A stretch of DNA of 64,000 nt. Origin: TMP-24 sp046348855. Its GTDB lineage: Bacteria > Pseudomonadota > Alphaproteobacteria > Rhodobacterales > Rhodobacteraceae. The stretch spans positions 1 through 64,000 of the forward strand of contig JAXMDK010000012.1 of assembly GCA_046348855.1 (NCBI GenBank), written 5' to 3'. The translations under genes and the position numbers were made by a program. Every line of letters begins with the position of its first letter. The stretch's first letter is position 1. Under the pieces are notes generated by a model that was given only the letters and a program-made list of their open reading frames with translations, ran no database searches and was not told the origin of the DNA. Below, piece after piece: positions 31,900 to 40,756 of the stretch.

Positions 31900-32580
31900 T
31901 CATTTGGCCTGCCGGGCCGCCTGCCAGGCGCGCGGGTCGGCGAGGAAGGATTCGACCTCGGCCAGTGTGCGGTCGTCGAAGGCGGCGGTGGCGCGGGCCT
32001 CGGCCAGCACGTCCCACCAGGTGCAGAGATAGTGCAGGGCGACGCCGTGTTTTCCAAGCGTATCAATGGTTTCCGGGAAGATCCCGTAGTAGAAGATGAC
32101 CGCCGTATGGGCGCAGGTCGCGCCGGTGTCACGGATGGCGTCGACGAAGGACAGTTTCGATCCGCCGTCGGTGGTCAGATCCTCGACCAAAAGCACCCGC
32201 TGGCCTTCGGTCATCGCGCCCTCGATGCGGGCGTTGCGACCGTAGCCCTTGGGCTTCTTGCGGACATAGGTCATCGGCAGGGCCAGCCGTTCGGCCACCA
32301 GCGCCGCGAAGGGAATGCCGGCGGTTTCGCCCCCGGCGATGTTGTCGAACGCCTCGAACCCGGCTTCGCGCAGGATGGTGACGGACAGGAAATCCATCAG
32401 CGTCGAGCGGATGCGCGGGTAGGAAATCAGCTTGCGGCAGTCGATGTAGGTCGGCGAGGGCAGGCCTGAGGCCAGCGTGAAGGGCGTTTCGGCGTTGAAA
32501 TGCACGGCCTTGATTTCCAGGAGCATCCGCGCCGCCAGCCGGGCGATTTCCTCTTTCGGGGGGAAGGACGTGGGGATCAT
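31900..32580 (-). CDS. pyrE: Orotate phosphoribosyltransferase
   Basis: 226 residues from ATG 32580, overlapping the pyrC stop by ATGA. The PRPP-binding loop VLLVEDLTTDGGSK and the flexible loop RKKPKGYGRNARIEG are present. It converts orotate and PRPP to OMP. It is cotranscribed with pyrC, an arrangement common in Rhodobacteraceae. Confidence 0.96.
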   Translation of the reverse strand: MIPTSFPPKEEIARLAARMLLEIKAVHFNAETPFTLASGLPSPTYIDCRKLISYPRIRSTLMDFLSVTILREAGFEAFDNIAGGETAGIPFAALVAERLALPMTYVRKKPKGYGRNARIEGAMTEGQRVLLVEDLTTDGGSKLSFVDAIRDTGATCAHTAVIFYYGIFPETIDTLGKHGVALHYLCTWWDVLAEARATAAFDDRTLAEVESFLADPRAWQAARQAK

Positions 32581-33617
32581 GGCGTGACTTTCCAGTGAAG
32601 CGCGAAACCGGGGTCGAAAAGTGTGACGGGACCGGCGCCGCTGTCGATCCTGGCCGGATAGGCGACGGGATCGCCCTTGGTCAGGGTCAGGTGGCCGGGG
32701 TTCGGCGCCAGCCCGTAGAAGCGCGCGCCGTTGAGCGAGGTGAAGGCCTCCAGCCGGTCGAGCGCGCCTTCCTCCTCGAACACCTGGGCGAGGACCGACA
32801 GCGTGTTCGTCGCGGTGAAGCAGCCGGCGCAGCCGCAGGCATGTTCCTTCAGATGGTCGGGGTGGGGGGCGGAATCGGTGCCGAGGAAGAAGCGGGCCGC
32901 CCCCGAGGTCGCGGCGCGGCGCAGCGCCAGGCGGTGTTTTTCGCGCTTGGCCACCGGCAGGCAGTAATAGTGCGGGCGGATGCCGCCGGCGAGGATGTGG
33001 TTGCGGTTGATGACGAGGTGATGGGTGGTGATGGTGGCGGCCAGCGTGTCGTCGCCGGCCCCGGCATAGGCCGCGCCTTCCTCGGTGGTGATATGTTCCA
33101 TCACCACGCGCAGCCCGGGGGTGGCGCGGCGGATCGGGTCGAGGACGCGGTCGATGAACACCGCCTCGCGGTCGAAGATGTCGACGGACAGGTCGGTGAC
33201 TTCGCCGTGGACGCAAAGCGGCAAGCCGATTTCTGCCATCTTGTCAAGGACGTGGCGGACGTTCTGAAAGTCGCGCACGCCCGACTGCGAATTGGTGGTG
33301 GCGCCGGCCGGGTAAAGCTTGACCGCGGTGACAAGACCCGAGGCATGGGCGGCAGCGACATCGGCGGGATCGGTGGTTTCGGTCAGGTAGAGCGTCATCA
33401 GCGGCTCGAACGCCATGCCTTCGGGCAGGGCGGCGCGGATGCGGTCGCGGTAGGCGGCGGCCTGGGCGGCGGTGACGACCGGCGGTACCAGGTTCGGCAT
33501 GACGATGGCGCGGGCGAAGTGGCGGGCGCTTTCGGGCAGGACGGCGGCCAGCATCGCGCCGTCGCGCAGGTGCAGGTGCATGTCGTCGGGGCGGCGGAGG
33601 CGGAGCGTCTGGGTCAT
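32577..33617 (-). CDS. pyrC: Dihydroorotase
   Basis: 346 residues. DDMHLHLRDG gives the first HxH zinc ligands plus Arg; MPNLVPPV, KLYPAGATTNS (carboxylated Lys), the His-containing CVHGEV and VMEHITTEEGAAY, and FFLGTDSAPH complete the class II (Escherichia coli PyrC-like) site. It cyclises carbamoyl-aspartate to dihydroorotate. The start is placed at ATG 33617; a TTG two codons earlier is also in frame. Upstream of pyrE with a 4-nt overlap. Confidence 0.96.
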   Translation of the reverse strand: MTQTLRLRRPDDMHLHLRDGAMLAAVLPESARHFARAIVMPNLVPPVVTAAQAAAYRDRIRAALPEGMAFEPLMTLYLTETTDPADVAAAHASGLVTAVKLYPAGATTNSQSGVRDFQNVRHVLDKMAEIGLPLCVHGEVTDLSVDIFDREAVFIDRVLDPIRRATPGLRVVMEHITTEEGAAYAGAGDDTLAATITTHHLVINRNHILAGGIRPHYYCLPVAKREKHRLALRRAATSGAARFFLGTDSAPHPDHLKEHACGCAGCFTATNTLSVLAQVFEEEGALDRLEAFTSLNGARFYGLAPNPGHLTLTKGDPVAYPARIDSGAGPVTLFDPGFALHWKVTP

Positions 33618-33733
33618 GGCCAAGGCCCTACACGCTTGCGCGGCCCATTTCCATAGTGATGCGACGGGGGCTTATGGGCGGCGGCGGGCAGGGCTATGGT
33701 GGGTGCGCCCAAGTCAGGGAAGAGGAGGACGCA

Positions 33734-34090
33734 ATGACGAAATACATCGGCGGATGCCAGTGCGGGGCGGTGCGCTTCGAGGTCGAGGCAAGCCTCGACA
33801 AGCCGATCACCTGCAATTGCTCGCGCTGCCAGAAGCTCGGGTCGGTTCTGGTGTTCGCGCCGCGCAAGGACTTCCGCCTTCTGTCGGGGGGCGACCGGCT
33901 GACCGAGCATCTGTTCAACAGAAAGCAGATCAGGCACATGTTCTGCGCGACCTGCGGGATCGAGAGCTTCGCCTATGGCGCCATGCCCGACGGGACGGAA
34001 ATCGCCGCGATCAACGTCAATTGCCTTGACTCGGTCGAGCCGCGCGACATCGCCAAAGGCGCCTTCCACCATGACGGGCGGGCGGCCTGA
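33734..34090 (+). CDS. GFA (glutathione-dependent formaldehyde-activating-like) family protein
   Basis: 118 residues with GAGGAGG 5 nt before the ATG. The zinc cysteines are GGCQCGAVRF, CNCSRCQ and FCATCG, the CENP-V/GFA pattern. Members are small zinc proteins, a few of which aid conjugation of formaldehyde to glutathione; most are uncharacterised, and specificity cannot be inferred here. Confidence 0.9.
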   Translation: MTKYIGGCQCGAVRFEVEASLDKPITCNCSRCQKLGSVLVFAPRKDFRLLSGGDRLTEHLFNRKQIRHMFCATCGIESFAYGAMPDGTEIAAINVNCLDSVEPRDIAKGAFHHDGRAA

Positions 34091-34220
34091 CGGGTTGCTG
34101 CCCCGGCGGGCTTTCGCCGAGCCTGTGGCCGCGGCTGCGGCGGGCTTGTGCCGGTGTCCGCGCTCCGGCACTGTCGCCGTCAGGGCGGCAGCGATCGCCG
34201 GGGCAGGAAAGGGCAGGACC

Positions 34221-34532
34221 ATGCGTTTGGGGTGGATGGCGGCGGGCTTGGGCCTGGCGCTGGCGGGATGCACCAATGATCCGGGGTTCACCGGCGTTCC
34301 CGGGATGCGCGAGGCCGATGCCTCGCAGGTGACGGCGTGCAAATATGTCACCGACATCACCGGCACGCCCAGCGTCTTCGGGCCGTTGGCCAGCGAAGGG
34401 CTGAAATATTCGCACAACCAGGTGCTGGCCGAGGCGCGCGATTCCGGTGCCGACACCGTGGTCTTCGACCGCACGGTGCCGGGCGCCGATGTCTACAAGC
34501 TGCATGCGGTGGCCTATCGCTGCGGCAGCTAG
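34221..34532 (+). CDS. Small lipoprotein (DUF4156-like)
   Basis: 103 residues. Signal peptide with lipobox LALAGC (Cys about residue 17). The mature part ACKYVTDITGTPSVFGPLASEGLKYSHNQVLAEARDSGADTVVF ... AVAYRC resembles DUF4156-type lipoproteins, including a conserved Cys pair. AGGA precedes the ATG. Its end meets the stop of the converging gene (overlap 34529-34532). Confidence 0.75.
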   Translation: MRLGWMAAGLGLALAGCTNDPGFTGVPGMREADASQVTACKYVTDITGTPSVFGPLASEGLKYSHNQVLAEARDSGADTVVFDRTVPGADVYKLHAVAYRCGS

Positions 34533-35455
34533 GCCTGCCCGACGCCCAGCCTGCGGTGCCTTGCCCACAGTTCGTCGGCGCGTTCGAGCAGTTTGGCATT
34601 GTCGAGCCGCTGGCCGGCATTGGCCGCCGCCATCGCCGCCAGCCGTAGCCGGCCATCGGTTTCCAGCCGGCCGATCAGCCGGCGCAGGTAGGGCAGGCTG
34701 TTGCGGCGGGCGCGGAAGAAGGTCGCGAACAGCCGCGCGTCGAAGCTGCCGCTGGCCGCCGACGACAGGATCGAATGCAGGATGTGCATCGACGACAGGC
34801 TGGCATAGAGATCTGCCCCCGCGTGGCGGACCGGCAGGAACGTGGTGAAGGGCCGCCGGAACAGCGCGGCATGCATGGCATCGAAGGTCTGGTCGGGGTC
34901 GAAGATCACGAAGACCTGGCCCGCGCCCTCGGTCATGTCGGGGGCAAAGCCGTAGCGGTCGGTGAAGTTCAGCCGCCGGTGTTCGGTGAAGCGCGGGTCC
35001 CAGCCGGCGACGGCCGGGTCGAGCGTGGCCTGCGGTTGCAAAAGGATGACCGTCGCACCGGGGGCCGCCACCGAATAGGCGGCGGCGGCATAGCCGGCCA
35101 TGCCGGCGCCGAAGAACACCACCTGCTCGAACTGTTCGAAGAAGGCATCGTCGACCATCCGGTCGAAGAAGGCATAGATCGCCGGGTCGCGATACCAGCG
35201 GTCGCGGTGGGCAATCAGGCACAGGTGCGACCAGTCGCGCATTTCGCTGACCGACAGGCCGAAGGGCATCTGGTCGGGCTGGCGGCGGCGGATGGTTTCG
35301 GCGGTCTCGAAGGTGACGATCAGCACCGGCTTGCGGGCGACAAACAGGGCCGCGTGGTCTTCGCCGAGGCGGCGGAAGAAGCCCTCGCGCTGGCCGACAT
35401 CGTCGAGCCGCGCCAGCCATTCGGCCTCGGACGAAGCCCCTTGGTCTTTCAACAC
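34529..35455 (-). CDS. Conserved Rhodobacteraceae protein, alpha/beta-like, unknown function
   Basis: About 308 residues if started at GTG 35455 (frame open to 35503). LIVTFETAETIRRR, FYDRMVDD-like AFFDRMVDDAFFEQFEQVVFFGAGMAGYAAAAYSV and ATVILLQPQATLDPAVAGWDPRF recall a family often mislabelled 'phosphoadenosine phosphosulfate reductase'. GAGMAGY resembles an alpha/beta-hydrolase elbow (G-x-G-x-x-G), but the nucleophile is Met, so hydrolase activity is doubtful. It may act with surface polysaccharide enzymes; a GT2 gene follows upstream on the same strand. Confidence 0.6.
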   Translation of the reverse strand: MLKDQGASSEAEWLARLDDVGQREGFFRRLGEDHAALFVARKPVLIVTFETAETIRRRQPDQMPFGLSVSEMRDWSHLCLIAHRDRWYRDPAIYAFFDRMVDDAFFEQFEQVVFFGAGMAGYAAAAYSVAAPGATVILLQPQATLDPAVAGWDPRFTEHRRLNFTDRYGFAPDMTEGAGQVFVIFDPDQTFDAMHAALFRRPFTTFLPVRHAGADLYASLSSMHILHSILSSAASGSFDARLFATFFRARRNSLPYLRRLIGRLETDGRLRLAAMAAANAGQRLDNAKLLERADELWARHRRLGVGQA

Positions 35456-35627
35456 AGTGTCACCAGCGGAAAAAGCCCCACACGGGCGGCGCGCACCCGG
35501 CAACCACCCTTGGGTTCCTTATGGTTCCGGCAGGGGCGGGGTGCAAGTCTTCGCCGGGGCGCGGGGCGGGATTTCGCTGTTTTCAGGTCGGCCACAGCGG
35601 TGCTGTTGTTTCGCTGATCGCGTCAGT

Positions 35628-36698
35628 TCAATCGCTAGAGCTGAACTGTTTCACATTCGCAAAATGCATCAGGAATTGTTCGTGCTCCGGGTCGGGCAGG
35701 CGGCTTTCGGGTGCCATCATCAGCCGGCCCAGGAGGCCGCGCCAGCTTTCGTCGGCGAGGAGTGCGCGGAACCGTTCGTGCCGCCAGAGCGCCGCGCGGT
35801 GATGGAGGGGGCCGAGAACCGGATCGGCGCGCAGCGCGTCGCGCAGGGGGGCGCAGGCGGCGAAGCGGTCGGCCAGCGCCCGGTCCTCGGCCTGGCAGAG
35901 GTTGCGTTCGACCCAATAGGACAAATCGAACGCCGAGGCCGCCCGGTTGGCGCGTCCTCGGTCGCATTTCAGCACATAATCCTGCATCGAGCCGAGCGCA
36001 TAGTGGTTCAGCTGGGCCAGGCGGTGGTTGTCCTGGCCGTAGGGCGAAAAGAGCCGACTGTTGTGGTAGGCGGCGGGCAGTTCGCGGCCCGATCCGTCGA
36101 ACCAGCGCTGGCGGCCAAGCCGCGCCGGGTCGGGCTGGCGCGGGCGATGGACGCCCAGCCGGGCATAGGTGCCGTCGTTCAGGAACAGGGTCTTGAAGAT
36201 CGCCGCCCGCCAGGGCCAGCCCATGACCGAGGGCGCGGCGCGCAGGAACCGTTCCGGCACGGGGCGGTCCTCGTGCAGAAGCAGGCCGCCGTTGCCGAAC
36301 AGCCGCCAGGTCAGGGGCAGGGCGGTCGCCTCGGGCAGGGTGGCGAACAGCGCGGCAAGCGTGCCGTCGCCGACGTGGACCGCGACATATTCGTCGATGT
36401 CGATGACCATGACCCAGCGGGCGGCGGCCGTCAGCGGATGGGTGCGCGCGGTTTTCAGGGCCGCCCATTGCGGGCCTTCCTTCCGCGGGCCGGGATTGCG
36501 CAGGTGGGTCAGCCAGCCCAGCTCGGCCAGCCGGTCGAGCATCAGGTCGGTGCCGTCGGCGCAATCGTTGGAAAAGACCAGAAAGTCGGTGAAGCCGATG
36601 TGGCGGTGCCAGGCCAGCCAGTCGATCAGGAAGGCGCCTTCGTTCCTGACCGTCAGGATCGCGAGAACCCGGCCGTGCCCGCCATTGGCGCCGGTCAT
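35628..36698 (-). CDS. Glycosyltransferase family 2 protein
   Basis: 356 residues. VLAILTVRNEGAFLIDWLAWHRHIGFTDFLVFSNDCADGT is the N-terminal nucleotide-sugar fold of the GT2 (DUF4422/GT92-like) group, with VMVIDIDEYVAVH as the metal-binding DxD and NHYALGSMQDYVLKCDRGRANR near the C-terminus. Acceptor and donor unknown; related genes build cell-surface glycans. The start overlaps the mazG stop by ATGA. Confidence 0.85.
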   Translation of the reverse strand: MTGANGGHGRVLAILTVRNEGAFLIDWLAWHRHIGFTDFLVFSNDCADGTDLMLDRLAELGWLTHLRNPGPRKEGPQWAALKTARTHPLTAAARWVMVIDIDEYVAVHVGDGTLAALFATLPEATALPLTWRLFGNGGLLLHEDRPVPERFLRAAPSVMGWPWRAAIFKTLFLNDGTYARLGVHRPRQPDPARLGRQRWFDGSGRELPAAYHNSRLFSPYGQDNHRLAQLNHYALGSMQDYVLKCDRGRANRAASAFDLSYWVERNLCQAEDRALADRFAACAPLRDALRADPVLGPLHHRAALWRHERFRALLADESWRGLLGRLMMAPESRLPDPEHEQFLMHFANVKQFSSSD

Positions 36699-37558
36699 GG
36701 CGCTGCCTGTTCTTTGGCCTTTCCTGCCGCCGCCTTTTCCTCCGCCTTGGCCGCATCCCAGAGCGCGTCCATTTCGGCCAGGTCGCTGTCCTCGGGCCGC
36801 TTGCCGCGCCGGGCGAGTGCGGCCTCGATGGCGCGGAAGCGGCGGGTGAACTTGGCGTTGGCGGCGCGCAGCGCGGCCTCGGGGTCGATCTTCAGGTGGC
36901 GGGCCAGATTGGCGACGACGAAAAGCAGATCGCCGAATTCCTCGAACACCTCGGCCGGGCCAAGGTGGCGGCGGGCCTCGTTCAGTTCGCGGGTTTCCTC
37001 GGCGATCTTGTCGATCACCTGATCGGTCGAAGGCCAGTCGAACCCGACCCGCGCCGCGCGGTTCTGCAGCTTGACCGCCCGCGTCAGGCCCGGCAGGCCG
37101 GCCGCCACCCCGTCGAGTGTGCCGCGTTCGGCCTTGCCCGCCCGTTCGGCCGCCTTCAGCCTTTCCCAGTCGCGGGTCTGCTGGGCGGCGGTCTTGTCGC
37201 GGCTTTCCGCGCCGAACACATGGGGATGGCGGGCGACCATCTTGTCCGAGATCGCGCGGGTAACGGTTTCAAAGGTGAAATGCCCGGCCTCGGCGCCCAT
37301 CTGGGCGTGGTAGACGGTCTGCAACAGAAGGTCGCCCAGTTCGCCCTCAAGTTCGCCCCAGGCCTGGCGGTCGATGGCATCGGCGACCTCGTAGGCCTCT
37401 TCGATCGTGTAGGGGGCGATGGTGGCGAAATCCTGCTCCAGATCCCAGGGGCAGCCGGTCGCCGGGTCGCGCAGCCGCGCCATGATTTCCAGAAGCCGCG
37501 CCATGCCGCCGTCGGGGTCGTGCACCAGCGCATCCGATGCCGCACGGTCTTTGGTCAT
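36695..37558 (-). CDS. mazG: Nucleoside triphosphate pyrophosphohydrolase MazG
   Basis: 287 residues from ATG 37558 (GGGGGA upstream). Two MazG repeats: the first with LRDPATGCPWDLEQDFATIAPYTIEEAYEVADAI and ELEGELGDLLLQTVYHAQM (EExxE ... ExxD metal motifs), the second with EETRELNEARRHLGPAEVFEEFGDLLFVVANLARHL. It hydrolyses (d)NTPs to monophosphates, cleaning the nucleotide pool and lowering (p)ppGpp responses. Coupled to the GT2 gene downstream. Confidence 0.95.
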   Translation of the reverse strand: MTKDRAASDALVHDPDGGMARLLEIMARLRDPATGCPWDLEQDFATIAPYTIEEAYEVADAIDRQAWGELEGELGDLLLQTVYHAQMGAEAGHFTFETVTRAISDKMVARHPHVFGAESRDKTAAQQTRDWERLKAAERAGKAERGTLDGVAAGLPGLTRAVKLQNRAARVGFDWPSTDQVIDKIAEETRELNEARRHLGPAEVFEEFGDLLFVVANLARHLKIDPEAALRAANAKFTRRFRAIEAALARRGKRPEDSDLAEMDALWDAAKAEEKAAAGKAKEQAAP

Positions 37559-37618
37559 TGCAGTTCCCCCGGAATTGGCGTCTCTTCTGGCTAGCGCGAA
37601 CCTGCCCCGAGAGTCCAC

Positions 37619-38782
37619 ATGCCAGTCCTGAACCGCATCGCCGCCCTTGCCCCCGAGATGAAGGAATGGCGCCAGTGGCTGCACCGCCACCCCGAACTGG
37701 CGTTCGACCTGCCCAAGACTGCGGCCTATGTCGCCGAACGGCTGCGCGAGATCGGCGTGGACGAGATTCACGAAGGCATCGCCCAGACCGGGATCGTCGC
37801 CATCATCAACGGCCAGGGCGAGGGGCCGACCATCGGGCTGCGCGCTGACATGGATGCGCTGCCGATCGCGGAACTGACCGGGGCCGACTACGTCTCGACC
37901 CATCCCGGCAAGATGCACGCCTGCGGCCATGACGGGCACACGGCGATGCTGCTGGGCGCCGCGAAATACCTGGCCGAGACGCGGCGGTTCCGGGGGCGGG
38001 TGGCACTGCTGTTCCAGCCGGCCGAGGAGGACGGCGGCGGTGGACAGGCGATGGTGCAGGAAGGGGTGATGGACCGTTTCGCCATCGGCGAGGTCTATGG
38101 CATTCACAACGCGCCGAACCTGCCCTTCGGCGAATTCCGCACCACGCCGGGGCCGATCATGGCGGCGGTCGACACGCTGACCGTGGTGCTGACCGGGCGC
38201 GGCGGCCATGCGGCGACCCCGCACGAAACCGTCGATCCGGTGATCGCCACCGTGGGGATCGTCGGGGCGTTGCAGTCGATCCTGACGCGCAACCTCAATC
38301 CGGTCGACCAGGGGGTGATCTCGGTCACGCAGATCCATGCCGGCACCGTGTCGAACGTGATCCCGGAAACGGCGATGTTCCAGGCGACGATCCGCAGCTT
38401 CGATCCGGCGGTGCGCGAGATGCTGAAGGCCCGCATCCACGCGATCATCGAGGGCCATGCGGCCGCCTATGGGGTGACGGCGGCGATCGACTATGACTGG
38501 GGCTATCCGGCGACGATCAACGATCCCGACAAGACCTGCTTTGCCGTGGGCGTCGCCCGCGACATCGCCGGCGCCGCCGCTGTCGACGACGAGGCGCCGC
38601 GCGAGATGGGGGCCGAGGATTTTTCCTACATGCTCGAGGCGCGGCCGGGGGCCTACCTGTTCCTCGGGACCGGTCCGGGCGCGGGGCTGCACCATCCGAA
38701 GTTCGACTTCAACGACGAGGCCGCGCCGATCGGGGCCAGCTATCTCGCCCGGCTGGTGGAGATGGCGCAGCCGGTGGGGTGA
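37619..38782 (+). CDS. M20 family amidohydrolase (hippurate hydrolase/aminoacylase type)
   Basis: 387 residues. WRQWLHRHPELAFD, GLRADMDALPI, HACGHDGHTAMLLGAA and FQPAEEDGGGGQAMV are the M20D metal and catalytic motifs, and GRGGHAATPH marks the lid/dimerisation domain. It cleaves N-acyl amino acids; exact acyl group cannot be predicted. Divergent from mazG. Confidence 0.93.
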   Translation: MPVLNRIAALAPEMKEWRQWLHRHPELAFDLPKTAAYVAERLREIGVDEIHEGIAQTGIVAIINGQGEGPTIGLRADMDALPIAELTGADYVSTHPGKMHACGHDGHTAMLLGAAKYLAETRRFRGRVALLFQPAEEDGGGGQAMVQEGVMDRFAIGEVYGIHNAPNLPFGEFRTTPGPIMAAVDTLTVVLTGRGGHAATPHETVDPVIATVGIVGALQSILTRNLNPVDQGVISVTQIHAGTVSNVIPETAMFQATIRSFDPAVREMLKARIHAIIEGHAAAYGVTAAIDYDWGYPATINDPDKTCFAVGVARDIAGAAAVDDEAPREMGAEDFSYMLEARPGAYLFLGTGPGAGLHHPKFDFNDEAAPIGASYLARLVEMAQPVG

Positions 38783-39189
38783 GGGGCGCCCGGACGGTCT
38801 TCCGGTGGAAGGCCGTCAGTGTCGAATGCCCGCCGCGCGAGCGGCGGGCGGGGCACGGTCAGAAGCGCGGCTGGCCATGATTCACTGATCGCGTGGAAAC
38901 TGGGCACCATTCCGGGGGCTCTGGCCTCTGGATCACGCTTGCCTCCGCCTTGGCAGGCGCACCCCGACCGACGCGCATCTGACCGCCATCTGAAGCGGCC
39001 CTCGCACGGCCCTGGCCGCCGTCGGCGCTGCGGGCGCTGTATCGGAGCGCCCGCTGGTTCCCTCCGATGCGCCAATACGATCCAGCCGCCTGGTCGGGGT
39101 CTGCATCCTCTGCAGCCTTTATTTTGATCAAACCTCTTGCCCTTTCCATCGCATCAGCTATGGTCCGTCGTATTGACTGGAGATTCAAA
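38783..39189. other. Intergenic region upstream of the aminotransferase gene
   Basis: No gene seen in 407 bp. It begins with a strong GC hairpin (GCCCGCCGC 38828-38836 with GCGGCGGGC 38841-38849, loop GCGA) that could end the M20 transcript, though without T tract. The rest is featureless GC-rich sequence until the TTTGATCAAA palindrome and promoter at 39123-39164. Confidence 0.6.
39123..39164 (+). promoter_or_regulatory. Operator TTTGATCAAA and promoter of the aminotransferase gene
   Basis: Palindrome TTTGATCAAA at 39123-39132, within TTATTTTGATCAAA, then TTGCCC at 39137-39142 and TATGGT at 39159-39164 (16-nt spacing). The same palindrome in the same TTATTTTGATCAAA context lies before the agmatinase gene. 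Confidence 0.55.
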
Positions 39190-40590
39190 ATGACCCATGC
39201 CATGCACGCAAAGGCCAACGAGGCGCTGTGGGAAATGGACCGCGCCCACAGCCTGCATCCCTGGACGAACTTCGGCCCTTTCGAGGAGAAGGGCGCGCTG
39301 GTCATCACCCGCGGCGAGGGCTGTCACCTGTGGGACGCCGATGGGCGGAAGTACCTGGATGCAGTGGGCGGGCTCTGGTGCACCAACATCGGGCTCGGCC
39401 GGCGCGAGATGGCGGACGCCATCGCCGACCAGGCGATGCGGCTGGGCTTTTCCAACACCTTCGTCGACATGACCAACGATCCGACGGCGCGGCTGGCGGC
39501 GAAGGTCGCGGAACTGGCGCCGGGTGATCTGAACCGCGTGCATTTCACCACCGGCGGCTCGACGGCCGTGGATACGGCGGTGCGGATGGTCGGCTATTAC
39601 CACCACGCGCGCGGCAACCCCGGCAAGACCGGGATCGTGGCGCGGGAAAATTCCTACCACGGCTCGACCTACCTCTGCCAGTCGGTCGGCAAGCGTAACG
39701 GCGACCGGGTCGAGGAGTTCCGCTACAAGACTGACGGCATCTGGCACCTGACCTGCCCCAACCCCTACCGCCGCCCCGAAGGGATGAGCGAGGCGGAGTT
39801 CTGCGACTGGCTGGTGGCCGAATTCGAGGCGCTGATCGCCCGCGTCGGCGCCGACCGGATCGGCGGCTTCATCGCCGAGCCGGTCCAGGCCTCGGGCGGG
39901 ATCATCATTCCGCCGGACAGCTATCTGCGGCGGATGTGGCAGGTCTGCCAGCGCCATGACATCCTGTTCATCGCCGACGAGGTGGTGACGGGCTTTGGCC
40001 GGCTGGGCCACTGGTTCGCCTCTTGGGACGAATTCGGGGTGCAGCCCGACATCATCTGTTCGGCCAAGGGCCTGACCTCGGGCTATGTGCCCCTGGGCGC
40101 GGTGATCTTTTCCGACCGGATCTGGGCGGCGATGGCCGAGGGTGGCAGCCGCTGGTTCACCTCGGGCTTCACCTATTCCGGTCATCCGGTCGCCTGCGCC
40201 GCCGGGCTGAAGAACATCGAGATCATCGAGCGCGAGGGGCTTCTGGCGCAGGCCGCGCGGGTCGGGACCTATTTCGAGGCGCGGATGGCTGGGCTGGCAG
40301 ACCTGCCGCTGGTCGGGCAGGTCCGGGGCCGCAAGCTGATGCTCTGCGTCGAGAACGTCGCCGACAAGGCGACCAAGGCGCCCCTGCCCGACGACGTAGG
40401 TGAATCGAAACGCATCTCCGACGCCTGCGAGGCGATGGGTCTGATGGTCCGCCCGATCGGGCACCTGAACGTGATGTCGCCGCCCCTGGTCATCACCGAG
40501 GCCCAGGTCGACTTCATCGCCGATGTGCTGGAAAAGGCGATCCGCCGGGTGACGGACGATCTGGTGCGGGAGGGGTGGAGGATCGGGTAG
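39190..40590 (+). CDS. Class III aminotransferase (putrescine/diamine type)
   Basis: 466 residues from ATG 39190 (GGAG 7 nt upstream). Fold-type I PLP features: TTGGSTAVDTAVRMVGYY, ENSYHGSTYL, FIADEVVTGFGRLGHWF (Asp to the pyridine N) and CSAKGLTSGYVPLGAV with the Schiff-base Lys. The N-terminus (HLWDADGRKYLDAVGGLWC) and overall length match SpuC-like putrescine or other omega-amine:pyruvate transaminases. The neighbouring agmatinase makes putrescine, supporting a diamine substrate. Confidence 0.92.
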   Translation: MTHAMHAKANEALWEMDRAHSLHPWTNFGPFEEKGALVITRGEGCHLWDADGRKYLDAVGGLWCTNIGLGRREMADAIADQAMRLGFSNTFVDMTNDPTARLAAKVAELAPGDLNRVHFTTGGSTAVDTAVRMVGYYHHARGNPGKTGIVARENSYHGSTYLCQSVGKRNGDRVEEFRYKTDGIWHLTCPNPYRRPEGMSEAEFCDWLVAEFEALIARVGADRIGGFIAEPVQASGGIIIPPDSYLRRMWQVCQRHDILFIADEVVTGFGRLGHWFASWDEFGVQPDIICSAKGLTSGYVPLGAVIFSDRIWAAMAEGGSRWFTSGFTYSGHPVACAAGLKNIEIIEREGLLAQAARVGTYFEARMAGLADLPLVGQVRGRKLMLCVENVADKATKAPLPDDVGESKRISDACEAMGLMVRPIGHLNVMSPPLVITEAQVDFIADVLEKAIRRVTDDLVREGWRIG

Positions 40591-40641
40591 CGATACGTCG
40601 ACGGTGCGCAACGCCGACCCGATCTCAGGCACCGGCGTTAT

Positions 40642-40663
40642 TTTGATCAAATCACCCTTGACT
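40642..40663 (+). promoter_or_regulatory. Operator TTTGATCAAA before the agmatinase gene
   Basis: Palindrome TTTGATCAAA at 40642-40651 within TTATTTTGATCAAA, followed after 6 nt by TTGACT (40658-40663), a good -35; no clear -10 follows. Mirrors the site before the aminotransferase gene. Confidence 0.5.
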
Positions 40664-40756
40664 CTCGCCCCGCTCTCGGGCTTCCTGCGCGGCACCCGGA
40701 TCCGCCCGTCTCCGGCCGTTTGGCAACGACAGGGCGCATTTGCCACAGGGTTTCTC

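Noticed and set aside
30182..32032. Long frame on the plus strand opposite dnaB
   Set aside because: Antisense shadow of a fully conserved dnaB; codon pattern and composition do not resemble a protein family.
38828..38849. GC hairpin after the M20 gene as a firm terminator
   Set aside because: Perfect stem but followed by G rather than T; only mentioned within the intergenic entry.
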